64,000 nt of DNA from Paramyrothecium sp. XJ0827 (taxonomy: Eukaryota; Ascomycota; Sordariomycetes; Hypocreales; Stachybotryaceae), in contig JAJFPB010000006.1 in the NCBI GenBank assembly GCA_020881915.1, positions 3,100,001 to 3,164,000 on the forward strand, given 5' to 3'. Below are positions 10,855 through 22,611 of the stretch, in pieces. Position 1 is the stretch's first letter. Each line of letters opens with the position of its first letter. A program made the translations under genes and the position numbers. The notes under the pieces were generated by a model that saw only the letters and a list, made by a program, of their open reading frames with translations, searched no databases and was not told where the DNA came from.

Positions 10855-13187
10855 GATTGGAAACTGCAGGAACAGTGTGCATTGAGCGGCCATGTCGTTT
10901 TTCTGTTCTGGATACAGGCATAGAGGTATGCGCTACATGGAGAGGAGGAGAAGGATACCATCAGCAGGAGAGCATCATTTGAAGTTTTTTAACGAATCTC
11001 TGTAGCATCATCATGACATCTTTTAGGAAAGCCATCAGTTACTCTTACCGATCTAACGATTCAATACCAATATTCAGATATGAAGTCCACCTGGAGACAT
11101 GGTGCATGCACTGCGAATTAGAGACCGCTGAGTAGGATTCTCAGAGGGTGACGTCTTCCGACTCTATTGCAGTGCTGAAACAGACTTGTTCTAAACAGCC
11201 TCACTTTTTTTCAGCTGGTCAATTGCCTCGTTAAGGCAACCTTGCTAAGCAACTTTGTGTGCGAGTGTGAGTGCGCGATGCCACCGGCCACGGCTGCCAC
11301 CTTGGAACAGACCAGCCTTTGGCTTGGCTCTAATTGAATCCTCTGCATGAGGCGTTCTTCACTCTCCCGTCCGGCAAGTGCCAACAACTCGCACAAGGGC
11401 GCACGCTTCCGCCTTTTCCCACGTGTTAAGCTGCCTCTACCCGGCGTTGCACCTTTTGGCCCAGTAGCTGAGCTACACAGCCCGCTTTCTACACTTTGCT
11501 CTGGCCAGAGCCTCAACAAGGTGAAACACGGGATCAGCACTTCCCATCACATGCCGGCACTTCATACTGTACGTGTTGAAAGAAAACGGAGAAGAGACGG
11601 GGGAAAAAAGAAGGGGTGGGAAGAGAAAAGGAAGGCGGTCGAGAATGGTGGGCAGACAAAAACATTTGATTGTCTCCGAGAAGGATTCGCGCACCCGCAA
11701 AAGTGCACAAAAGGATGACGGAACAGTGTGTTCTCGTCTGCTCTGTCACTGGGCCATGGGCCATGGAAGGCTCGGCGAGTCTCACCTCGCAGGCGAATCT
11801 GCACTTTTGCTCATGCAGCGAGCCAGAGGAGGTCTGTCAACAGGCGACGTGGCGAGGCGAGCATCACAAGCAAACGCAACTAAGGTAGCAACAGATGGCC
11901 CGCCCGGGAGTTCTCGACCTTGTTGCAGGCACGTACTTGATCCTGAGACGAACCCGCCGACATGGAGAGGGAAGAGACATTCGCTGTACGACCTGCCTAC
12001 CATGCACATCAACATCCCGTACATCCCGCCCACATCCTTGCCGGCCTTTGCCTTTGCCTTTGTCTCTCACACACACAATTGCATCCTCCAGGCAGCAGGC
12101 GGCAGTTTCCCGATTGGCGAGCGGGCGGAGGGTCCAGGGGGTTTACAGCAGCGCGTCCAATTCCATCCTAAAAGCCCGGCCCGCTGTGAGGTTCGGGTGG
12201 TGCAGCTCGAACAAGTAGCGGGTCGATCTGTCCTACGCGGACATGTTTTGCTTTGAAAAGGGTCCCGCGGCAGAGCCTCAATTGGAGAGGAGAGATTGGC
12301 GGTGAAGGCATCTCGGGCGCACAGTGAGTTGGGCGCACGTCGACGAGCATAGACGATGCGCCGATGTGGGAAAGGCTTGACTGCGATGGCCGTCCAGCAC
12401 ATTGTTGCTCGTGTCAGACAGGCTCTCGGGCAGCTCAACTGCAGCAGCTGGCGATCAAAGGGAGAGCCCGTGCGGTAATGCATCCCTGTTGGAGGACAGC
12501 TGTGCCGACCGAGGCTTATCCCGGACCGTGGCTTTCTGAGATGCATGCGTATAAAGGGAGCAAGCAAGCACATGCCCCTACTTCATTACGTGGATGGCGC
12601 GTCGCCCGGGGGAATGACAACCACCGGCGCCGTGTGGGAGCACAAAGGGTGTCGCTCAAGGAGGGAACAGGCGGGATCCCTTATCGCCACTTGCTATGGG
12701 AAGCAGTGCGACGAGGGATCTTACCAGCTCGATTGCGGTTGGATGGCGTCAACTTCTGCACATTGGCTGCGGAGACAGGTATTGGAAGTGTTTCCACACA
12801 GTCCTGCCAGCCTTGCACCTTTCAAACTGAAGAGCTCCCATCCTTGTTTTCCTGCCTCTCCCCCTCTCTGTTGTCGTCACAGCCGTTGGCAACGCCTTCA
12901 TGCCGTGCTCCTGATGCTGTGAGCCCGTCGGTCACCCATCAGTTGTCCGTTGTTCCAGTCGTGTTTTCTCGAGGATATAGATAAGGGCGCGTCATCCTGC
13001 TGCGCTCTGTGCTCATCATCGCTGCCAATCTTCCCTCTTATAAGTATGAGAAGTCTCTCATAGGCCAAGTTTGGCGGAAACAAACTTCCCCCTTGTTGTC
13101 GGACTGCCTGCTGCATCGGCGCCCAACCCTGTACTTGTTCTCGAGCCGCTTCCGGCCACGGTTTGTGTTTCCCTCCAAGACGTAGTG
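10855..13187. other. Intergenic region upstream of the DUF7514 gene
   Basis: 2.3 kb. Frames of about 227 and 206 codons (11573-12256 and 12364-12984, plus strand) are open, but they overlap other open frames, have no recognisable domain and read like chance frames in GC-rich promoter DNA. Pyrimidine-rich tracts (for example around 12840-12880) suggest promoter or leader sequence. Confidence 0.45.
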
Positions 13188-15201
13188 ATGGACAAGCTCC
13201 GCGTGCCGTCCGCTTCAGCTGGATGCAAGTCGGGAGCGGAGTCATCTGCGGGAAACGGTGGTGGTAGCAGCGGGAATAATGTTGAAAAGCCAGGCGCAAC
13301 TCCTCAAGTTTCTCAACAGGACAGCTTCCAAGCTACTCGAAAGCCACAGCTTGAGACCATGAGCACGAATCATTCTTCCTTGACATCTAGCCAGATCAAC
13401 AACATCATGGAGAAGCTTACGATGGAGGACTTCAAGGCGAGGTTCTTCGATGAGTTTTTTGAGAAATGCAAGACTGAGCGTACGTCAACCAAGGCCTTGC
13501 TAACTTACCCTGCTCTGTAGTTGCTGACTTCCTGGCAGTTACTGAATCAGCCCGAGAAGACAGCGACCCAGAGACAATCTGCGAGGGGCTGCGTTCCAAG
13601 GCTCACTCAGCAGGAGACGTCTCGCCAAAGTCTCTTCCGAATAAGCCATATCAAGCCACAGTCGAGGACGCGGGCACGGACTTTGGGGACACAAGCTCCT
13701 GCGACGAAGGAGGATTGACTCCTGATTCCATTTTTGCTGCCTCGCCGGTTTGTCAAACCGCCGAGTGTGCTGTTGAAACGCCAGCGTCTTCTGTTCGTTC
13801 TGATTCTCTGTCCTCGGCCACATCTATCAGCTCCGCTTGTCAGCAAGACCAAGCTCTTCCCAGCGAGATGTCCATGCCCGTTCATCTATCCGTTCCTACT
13901 GAGCAAAGTGCCAAGCGGAGTGTCAAGTGGTGGCCTCGCCAACCCATTGTCTTGAACAACAGGCTCTCGGCAAGTCACACGTCTCCGGTCATGCCCCGTC
14001 CTGCACTCCCAGAGCGCACCAGTACGGACCCTGGCCTGTCCGCAGTTGATCAAAAATGGGGCGAGCTCTTCAACAGTCAAGGGGAGCCCACGAAAAGGTT
14101 TGAGCAGGTCATCCGCGGAGTGGCCGACTACCTGGTAGGCCCCTTACTATGGAAGCGTTGGCATCAGTCACTGACTTTTGAAAGATTGCCGAGTTCAGTC
14201 CGACCGACTCGTTGGTGATTACGCCAGAGAAACTCTGCCTCTTCTACAGCAGGTACATGTTGGAGTCGGAAATGATTGCTTTCCATCGTATGTCTCTTCG
14301 TCCCGAGTGAAGAAGTCCCCACTTCTGACTTGCCATAGAAATCTTCGACTGTTCGTCCAAGCAAGACTTCAAGGACATAGAATATCTCTATCGAGATCTG
14401 CACTGCGAATACCACTTGATCCAAGACCATGTCGAAAGCAAACCCTACATTCCCGGCCTAACTCCCCATGGCTTCCGGGATTGGATGACGCTGCTGACGA
14501 GAGCCTACCCAGATCGCGAGGCCAGGCGTCTCTGTAATATTGTAGAGGATCTGCCCATCGAGGCGAACGGCTTTGCCTTGAACGGAGGCCGCGAGAGGCT
14601 CCCGAAACAGCTATCCAGGCACCTTCTTCCCGCAGCTCGTCATGAACAGATACATAGGTTCGTCTCGGGCATTTTCAGAGACTGGAAGAAGGTGACCGGA
14701 TACAAGGAGCCCGCTTCGCCGACCCTTTCGATGCGTACAACCGACTCGCCAAAAGTACAAGCCGGTTCTGGAAGGAATTCCATGACGGAGAGATATGGAA
14801 GCGGCTACGATTACTACCACGAACCTCCGAGAGCCCCGATGGCGAGGTCGTCGTCTTATACGACCGGCTACACCCATCCGAAGCCGACCGCAGAACACCA
14901 AGCATTCGTGACGGTGGAGAAGCGTGGACGGCAGAGGATGACGCTCGCGCCGCCTCCAATAGGCATCCATCATCAGCAGCGCAAACGCAGCCCGCGCGAG
15001 ATGTTCCGCCACCGTGACCCGCCCGGCTGTGCTGGAAGTCTTGAGAGCCACTACTGGCCAGACTATGGACGCCCAGAGCCGGACAGGGCTAATGGTTCTG
15101 TGCCGCCAGCTTCTACTACCAAAAAGACAGAGCATACTCCTGGTGAAGGCCGCAGCCGCGAGGATGAGTACCGCTTTTTGCAGGGTCGTGATCCTCGTTG
15201 A
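13188..15201 (+). CDS. DUF7514-type fungal protein of unknown function
   Basis: Four exons, 13188-13479, 13521-14134, 14185-14287 and 14339-15201, total 1872 bases (623 residues), all in phase. The first 270 residues are Ser/Thr/Pro-rich and probably disordered, apart from a helical piece (INNIMEKLTMEDFKARFFDE). A conserved block at about 270-435 starts with VDQKWGELFNSQGEPTKRF and continues through EFSPTDSLVITPEKLCLFY, FKDIEYLYRDLHCEYHLI and GLTPHGFRDWMTLL. This matches what I know as the DUF7514 domain, found in many filamentous fungi and lacking an assigned activity. The C-terminal 180 residues are low-complexity, with Arg, Pro and Tyr. Intron 1 is only 41 bases, close to the lower limit. 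No catalytic motif or membrane segment is visible, so no function is offered. Confidence 0.8.
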
Positions 15202-16206
15202 GAGCGGCCTCTTGGGCCGTGCGCGAGGATCATGAACGCCAAGACAAGCAACGATTTGTGATCAAGATCCAGGGCTACACAACGCATGATATTTATCTTT
15301 GAATACGCACCATCTTGGCTATCTATAGATAGTTTGACTTTGTCGCACATTATGCCGTTGTTAAGGGAAGGTAAGCAAACACCCTGTCCTCGCTTCTCCC
15401 AGCTCCCACGTACTTACCAGGGCCCATGTGCAGATGGCAAAACACTCGTCACAACGACTTGCTTCTGCCTCGGGCCTGCCATTGCCTGAGGGCTTAGCAA
15501 GGAGTGGCTACAATGACTAACGAATCTCCTTTCGTTGTTCGCAAAGCGATGCGTTACCCTGTTGTCGGTTACTGTACGGAATGTGTTCTGGTGCCAGGAA
15601 TCTCCAAGGAGGTATCGAGTGGGGCCTGTACGGTCTTGTTGTTGAAGGGTTTCGCCTGCGAAGGAGTATGACTATACGAAGTTATGATGATGCCAAATCT
15701 TTTGAGAAACAGAATCAATAGTTATTTGGGGGGAAAATATGCCCAAAGGACTGCTATTGTCCTCACCGGTGGTTCCCGGAAAGTAGCACAGTAACAGGTT
15801 CCTGGCTACGGGCTCAGAGACACATGAGAATGTACGGTAGTGAAATTGAGTCATTCTATGGACAAACCGGTGTTTCCTGCTATGCTAAGTCGTGAAGTTC
15901 ATCGCGTTTCAACGCCAAGTAGCTACCGCTCCGATGGGTATAAATAGTTGTAAAAGCACATGGCGTCGTTGCCATGAAGACACAAAACTGGGAAGTTAAA
16001 GGAAGACACGAAGGGCGGAACGCAAGAAAGCGTTCCGGTCCGTAGGAGCTTTGAACAATTTTTTTCTTCTTCTTCTTTCTTTTCGAGACAAAAGACTGGC
16101 GCTTCCGCTCATCAACTGAACTAGTCGTCGTTACTCATGACAGTATTCGTGGCACAAAAGGGAAAGGCGATGGACCCCTTCTCCCCCCTTGAATTAATCG
16201 GTTTCG
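15202..16206. other. Convergent intergenic region
   Basis: 1 kb between two 3' ends. It has a TC-rich run (ttcttcttcttctttctttt, 16064-16083) and no coding signal. Confidence 0.5.
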
Positions 16207-17436
16207 TTATGGCGTTGAGGATGTGTCCGTCCTCAGCGAGCCCAGCACGGACGAGTCGACGCTCGCGATGCTGGTGGTGAGGCTGCTGCGGTTGACGCGC
16301 TTCCGCTTCAGGGCCTGGTAGTCGTCCTTGAAGGCGGCGATGCAGCGCTGCAGTTCCTTGTCCGGGTGGGGAGGCATCTGGACCTCGATGGCCTTGAGGC
16401 AGATGCGAAGGTGCTGCAGCTCGTCGTCGTTTTCCTGCAGCTCCTCCTCTCTGGAGTCGGTTCGGTGAGCGGTGAGCAATGAATGGGGGGGGAGCCAAGC
16501 TAGGCAAACAACAAAGGGTCACTTACAGATAAGATATTCGATTCTGCAGGAATAGTATGCGCTGGGCTGCGCGCTCCGCGCGCTCGATGAGGAGGCTGTG
16601 GATGTGCTTGACAGCGCGGACGTCCGTTAGCCTGAAACTCAATGTCCGGCGGCGTTTGGGGTCGAGTCGCGCAGGAAACTTACATCAGACTCCTCCTGGC
16701 GAGCCTTTAAATTCTCCACCATCTGCCCCAGCTCCTCGTTCAGCTTGGCCGACTCGGCGATGATCCTGTTGGCCTGCTCGACCGTCATGCCCATCCTGCG
16801 CGCCTTCTCCCGCTCCGCCTGGAGCTCCGCCTCGGCCTCGTCGTCCCGCTCGCGCTCCCGCTCGCGCTCCCTGAGCAGCGAGAGGGAGAGGTCGGAGAAG
16901 CGCGAGCGGAAGAGCGAGGGCGGCGGCGAGCTGAAGATGGAGCCGAAGTCGCTGCGGTTGCGCATGTCCAGGCTCAGGGGCCGGCGGTGCTTCGAGTCCT
17001 GGTGGTGGTAGTGCTGCTGCTGCTGCTGCTGCGGAGGCGTGCGAACCAGCGCCATCTCCAGGCGGTCCACCTGGCTCACGACGGCCTCGTCGACCTGCTC
17101 GCCGTCGGTGAGCTGCTGGGCGAGCTGGCTCAGGCGGCCGGCCAGGGTGAAGCGGTGAGCCCTGGTCATCGCCTCGGCGACGCTGGCCTCGCCGTCAACG
17201 CTCCCGCCATGCCGCGGCAGCTGGTTGCGCAGCGGGCTGCCCAGGCCGTTGGAGAGGTTGAGGCTGGACGCGACGCTGGGGCTGGACAGCAGGGAGGGCG
17301 TCTCGGCGGGAGAAGGAGTGCCGCTGCCGCTGACGCTCCTGCTGGGGATGCGGCGGTGGACGGGAGTGACGGCGACGTTGTTGAGGCTGGCCGAGTGATG
17401 ATGCACGCCGTTGTCGTACTTTGGTGACTGGTCCAT
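16207..17436 (-). CDS. Coiled-coil protein of unknown function
   Basis: Three exons on the minus strand: 17436-16684, 16606-16527 and 16450-16207, total 1077 bases (358 residues). The N-terminal 110 residues are Ser/Pro-rich. There is a glutamine/histidine tract (QQQQQQHYHHQ) and an Arg/Glu alternating run (RERERERERDDEAEAE) that begins a long helix. The coiled coil continues through NRIIAESAKLNEELGQMVEN, HIHSLLIERAERAAQRILFL and EEELQENDDELQHLRICL. The tail is Ser/Thr-rich. The first intron was placed with an AAG acceptor, because only that choice keeps both the phase and the heptad pattern, with a CTAAC branch site 18 bases before it; the TTTCAG acceptor further upstream shifts the frame. 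I do not recognise the family. A cytoskeletal or septation-related scaffold is possible but is a guess. Confidence 0.7.
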
Positions 17437-18159
17437 GACTGATGGGGGCCCCGTCTGTTGCCTTTGTTTTGGCCAATGGTGTATTACTGGCCGTCCGGAA
17501 TTCCTTCACCCCCAGCGAATTGTCCAATTACCGTTGCATTTGCTTTTTCCTCCGTCTTTTCCCAAACGTCCTTTGCTTGTTTCAATAACTCTCCTCGTCC
17601 TGAATAGTCGTGCTGCAGATACTCAGGCCAGGTACAGTACTGTAGCCTCAAGTTTCCTCTTATATCATGACACCCGGTTTGGCAACAAAGAAACCCGCCC
17701 CTCCCTTTGCAGCGGGCTATAGCTCCCACCCCCCCTTTGCACAGCAAGTCTCCAGGACTTTTGATGATAGAGGGCTGGCCGGGCTCCGCTTAGCTCCGGT
17801 GCGTCGAGGTCGGGCTGGCCTAGGGATGAGGAGAGCCAACGGCCGGAGTTGTGGAGCAGGATTGTGGCGGTTGAGCCGGACGAGGCATCAGGCATGTGAT
17901 TATCAAGATGAGTGTAGGTTTTGCTTGTCTCGAAAAGCATCGAGGTCGAAAAAAGTTGGAGGTGGGGAATCGGGAGGCCGACAGGGGGGTTGGTTGGAGC
18001 CTCCAGTGATATCCCCTGCTGTATGTACCTTACCTGTAGAGGTCGATACAGGCGCTTGGAGGTGCTGGGACAGCGTCCTCACCGCACGTGCTTCAGGTCA
18101 TCTCAGGTTGTCCGAACGTGCGAAGCGGTGGGCAAAAAAGCGGTACCGGGGATGCATAA

Positions 18160-18300
18160 AACCGCCAGTAATAAAGAATATAATTATGGTTATTTAAGAA
18201 TTAAGTGTTCCAAAATTTAAAGTGGTTTATAATGGTTCTGTAAGGATTTATCTATATTATCGTATTCTATCATGAATTTTGTAAAGTGTGTACATTTTAC
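18160..18300. other. Short A/T-rich island
   Basis: About 140 bases dominated by A and T start abruptly after GC-rich DNA at about 18155 and end by about 18300. No tandem repeat or terminal inverted repeat is visible. Such patches in this kind of fungus can be remnants of inactivated transposons, but no transposon frame is seen. Confidence 0.5.
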
Positions 18301-18375
18301 AGGCCTTGTTTCTTGCTCACCAGTTGGTGCTGTAACCAACGGCAAACCCAACGGGGACTTCATTTCATCAGTGGC

Positions 18376-18597
18376 TTACTCAATGGCGTCCAGTTCGCGT
18401 GCTAATGGTCTGCCCTCCTCGCGCTCTGTCCCCATCCTGTTTATCGAGGTGGATTCATCCTCGATGTCTTCATCGCTATCTAGCTTGGAACTCTCACCCA
18501 TCTTGTCGACGCTCGTGTCTCGTCTCCCCTCATGCCCAGAGGACTCCTGTGAGAGAACGGGTGGAGACGCAGAAACAAGTGTCGTTTCACGGTGAAA
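18376..18597 (-). pseudogene. Possible 3' exon or remnant of an acidic protein
   Basis: On the minus strand 73 codons are open before a TAA at 18378-18376. The encoded sequence is not random-looking: it is Ser/Glu/Asp-rich, with DSDEDIEDESTS and EREEGRPLARELDAIE at the end. A good acceptor (CTCTCACAG at 18555-18547) would start a 57-codon terminal exon at 18546. No matching upstream exon could be found; the next frame upstream (18775-18587) is different and unrecognised. It may be a decayed gene piece beside the A/T island, or chance. Confidence 0.22.
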
Positions 18598-19952
18598 TTA
18601 TCATCGACCTTATCGTATTGCCAAAAGTCCGTCCTGGATGAGTTATTTTGCCGTCAACAAGAGATGGGCAAACCTCGTAGATTCGTAGCTCAGGTAAAAC
18701 GCCGTACGACTCGAAGCGGTAGCATCTGATGAACCTGAAGCATGTGAAAGAGCAGCGGCGACTATCCAGCTCCACAGCAGCTCTGCGGGTGGATCAGAGC
18801 GCGAGGGGAGGGAGCTCGGACAGTTTGCGCCAGAGTGGTGGTTGAAACGTGCTCCCTGATGTTTTGACTTGTTCTTTTCCTTTCTTTCTTAAATCTCTCG
18901 AGCTTCTTGAGATTGAAACATGTCCCTCTATGGTTTCAGCAGCGACGCTTTATTTAGAACCACCTTAATCGTAGGCCGGACGTTTTTGTGCATGAGATTT
19001 GCAAGCGTGCCAATGCTGCCTCGCACGATTGGGGGGTGTCGAGCAGCCCAAGCCTACATCATTCTGCATGCGGAGAGCTGGGGGAGACGAGCATCATGCG
19101 TAAATTGAGGGCAGAAATGCTGACGTGATAATCAGGTTGGGACAGGGTTTCCTACCACATTTGGCGAGCTCAAGCGGCAGACAGGCAGCTCTATCATGCC
19201 GGATGCGGTGGCCACCCTGTGGATATCTCGATGTGCGCTACGTGCAAAGCTGTCCCCACCGCTTGTCGGCACATGTGGGGACTGAAGAAAGAGGGCCATT
19301 AGCGAGATACATGCTACGCAACAACGAATCGCCAAGCAGCGCTGGTAGTTCCGTATCGCAAGTCTCGACAGGACACTAGCTCGGCTCTTGTTTTAGAGTC
19401 TCTGCTGCTGGGTGCTGCTGCTACTGCTACTCCGTATGACCGGCTGAGCTAAACATCACCATTGCTCATACCCAATTATCCATCGCCCATTACCGGCCAA
19501 CCTTGACTCCCTCCACCTCGGCCACCGCTCACCAATATTCCCGCCTTGTGTATTCCTTCTTCTTCTCGTTGCTCGCTTGCTGTTCGGGGCCTCTTCATTC
19601 TTCTTTTTTTTTTTCTTTCCTCTCTACTTTCTGCTGCATCCCGAACACGCGCACTCCCTCTTCTCCATCCTAGCCGATCCATGCACCGCTTACAACCTCG
19701 GTTTCCTTCGTAGTTCCGCGGGGCGCCCTCGCATCACTACTTTTGACTCAGAAATCCCACCCCGCGCCTTGCTCGCTCGACCACCGTCCCGCGCGAACCT
19801 TTTCGCTGGCGGATTGATTGCTGCAGTCGGACCTCGACGGCAATAATCCCTCCTGTGCTACTGCGCAATTACTCGATGACGAGCCTATAGGCGCTGGGGA
19901 AGTCGGTTAACTCAGGGTACACGCTCCGGTCGCACCAGAGCCGCTGCCCGTC

Positions 19953-21509
19953 ATGTCGTGGAAGGCTTCGGAGATGCTGATGAACACCATCCGCCACTAT
20001 GCCAACTTCCCTGCCACCGGCGTCAGCTTGCGCCAGATGGTCCAATTCGGCGAGAAGCCGTCGACTGGTGCGTTTCCCATCCTCAATTGGCTCACTGCCG
20101 ATGTCGGGCTCCTGCTGACAATGTCCCATAGGAACGCTGTTCCGCGCCTCGCAATTCCTTGCCGAAGAATTGCCAATTCGCCTTGCGCATCGTGTGCAGG
20201 AGCTAGATGAGCTGCCCGACGGCCTGAACGAGATGCCTTCCGTCAAGAAGGTCAAGGACTGGTATGCGCAGTCGTTCGAGGTAAATCCGCCGCTTGCCAA
20301 AGTCCACAACGTCCCAGTGTCGCACAATACTAACCCGCCCTCGTCCCACAGGAGATCACACAGCTACCCCGGCCAGACCTCGGGAGAAACGTAAAGGAGC
20401 GCCTCATGAAGCCGGGAAAGCAAACCAGTCGCGCGCCTATCCAACTCTCCGAAGCAACTCCGAACCCGTCCATCGACGAGGGAGACGGCTCCGGCTGGGG
20501 CCGCATCACCAATGGCAACGGCAACGGCAATGGCAAGTCCAAGTCGCTGTCGCGGCGTTATTTCGCCACGGTCGACGACTCGACCGATTGGCCCCCGGAG
20601 CTTCACCTGTACAACCAGCGCTTCGCCCAGACACTAAACAAGATCAAGAGGAGACACGACAGCGTCGTCACCACCATGGCCCAGGGCATCCTGGAGTACA
20701 AGCGACGTCGTCAACGTATGCAGATCGACAGTTCCATCCAGTCCTTCCTCGATCGCTTCTACATGTCACGTATCGGCATCCGAATGCTCATCGGCCAACA
20801 CATCGCTTTAACCGACCAAAGTCACCACCGAGACCCGAACTATGTCGGTATCATCTGCACCAAGACCAATGTAAGAGACTTGGCTGAGGAGGCCATCGAG
20901 AATGCCCGCTTCGTTTGCGAGGATCACTACGGCCTCTTTGAGGCGCCTCGCATTCAGCTCGTTTGCAACCCCAACATCAACTTCATGTACGTTCCCGGTC
21001 ACTTGTCGCACATGCTCTTCGAGACCCTGAAGAACTCGCTGCGCGCTGTCGTCGAGACCCACGGTATGGACAAGCAAGAGTTCCCTGTGACCAAGGTAAT
21101 TGTGGCCGAGGGAAGGGAAGACATCACCATCAAGATATCCGACGAGGGTGGTGGCATCCCGCGAAGCGCCATCCCTCTTGTGTGGACCTACATGTATACG
21201 ACGGTTGACCGCACCCCCAACCTGGATCCGGACTTTGATAAGAGCGATTTCAAGGCTCCCATGGCTGGATTCGGATATGGATTGCCCATTTCACGGCTGT
21301 ATGCTCGGTACTTCGGTGGCGATCTAAAGCTCATCAGCATGGAAGGGTAAGTGATGAATCACAGCATAGCATCCACGTTCCAATCCCCCCTCCTGATCCA
21401 CCGCACCCTTCACCAACACAAAAACTAACCGATTCGTCCTCCCAGATACGGCACCGACGTCTACCTCCACCTCAACCGTCTCTCCTCGTCCTCGGAGCCC
21501 CTCCAATAG
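19953..21509 (+). CDS. Mitochondrial protein kinase of the PDK/BCKDK family
   Basis: Four exons, 19953-20067, 20132-20280, 20352-21346 and 21446-21509, total 1323 bases (440 residues). Members phosphorylate the E1alpha subunit of pyruvate (or branched-chain ketoacid) dehydrogenase in the mitochondrial matrix and so switch the complex off. Visible order: the four-helix regulatory domain with the conserved RFYMSRIGIRMLIGQHIALT (His near 238), then a GHKL ATPase domain with N-box ETLKNSLRAVVE (Asn316), G1 box SDEGGGIP (Asp352) and G2 box AGFGYGLPISRLYARYFGGD (about 393-412). The C-terminus is short and Ser-rich. A low-complexity Gly/Asn insert (NGNGNGNGK) lies between the first two segments. Yeast homologues are Pkp1 and Pkp2; which of them this equals cannot be decided here. 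No long classical presequence is seen. Confidence 0.92.
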
Positions 21510-22611
21510 CAATTACACACCGCCGGAGCAACCGCTCTTCCGCTCATCCTTCGCAAGCGACTTAAGGATCGGTGGGAGGTGACGGAACGGAAGCAGGTGG
21601 GCGACGCCGAGGCGGTGGTGAATGCGCCCTTGGATCCCAAAAACAACCCTCACACCGAGGTGTGAAGGGATTATCCCCGTTCACAAGGCAATCCAAGGTA
21701 TACATGAAGGAAAATTAAATAAAAAGGGGGTGGGAAGCAAAGCATAATTACAGTCATCAAACTTCAGCCGGGGGCTGTTGGATAGCAAGCCCTCCATAAT
21801 CCGCATAGAAGGATCCCGGGCAATGATACTGTCCAAGTGCCAGACCCAGCCTGGCAAGTATTTTTTTTCAGGTTTGAAGGGACAGTCGGCTAGACCACGA
21901 CGACAAGTTGGATAATAAAACGGAGCAAACGCTCCTGCGATGCATTTGTCGAGCATCGCTCTACGCAGACAGCCTGGGCGAGTTCGTGGCAATCACTCGA
22001 AACCAGGCTCTTAACTTTCGTTGTTATAACGAAACAGCACATCGGCCAAAGAACAGAAGCGCGTCTGGTGCAAACAAGCACAGAAGACAGAAGGGAGTGG
22101 GTTTTCGGGATGAGTCAGTGGAAGCTTCTCTGTGTACGAGTCGACCACTTCTACGTGCGAGCACTCTATCATATCTTCTATAGCACGTGTATAACGGAAG
22201 TGTAGCAGTCGCAGATAGGAAAGAGACGGCGGATGTAGCGATACGAGTTTCGCAAGGGTCATAACCCCCCTTGTGCACAATGAGAGCAACAAATTACGTG
22301 TTCATCACAACTTCAACTCTTGAGAATGTGGGAAGTAGTTAATTACCAAACCTAGTCGTGAGACCGCAAAGTAAAGGGGATCAGATTTCCTGCCGCGAAA
22401 CTAAATCTCACTGTCATCCAGTTGAGATGAAACTTGTGAAGTCAGATGCCATTGCCCTCAAAGAAATAGGCCTGACCGATTAGCTCAGCAATTACAGAGT
22501 GACCAGCAAACAAAACAGCAAGTGCCATGCCTGCCCTTTCAAGGTCCAAGTATTGCCCCTCCCAAGAAGTAAAACTCCTCGTGGTCAACGTGAGCAGTCT
22601 CGCTCGATTCC
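21510..22611. other. Convergent intergenic region
   Basis: 1.1 kb between the 3' ends of the kinase and Stc1-domain genes. Only short frames are present. Confidence 0.5.

Larger units (their letters stand above)
17437..19952. other. Divergent intergenic region with A/T island and possible gene remnant
   Basis: 2.5 kb between the coiled-coil gene and the PDK-type kinase gene. The middle holds an abrupt A/T-rich patch and an acidic open frame, both listed separately. The right third (about 19480-19850) is pyrimidine-rich, with a T-run at 19601-19611, and is probably the kinase leader. Confidence 0.5.

Noticed and set aside
11573..12984. Plus-strand frames of 227 and 206 codons before the DUF7514 gene
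   Set aside because: They overlap long frames on both strands, their amino-acid content looks random, and no introns or domains support them.
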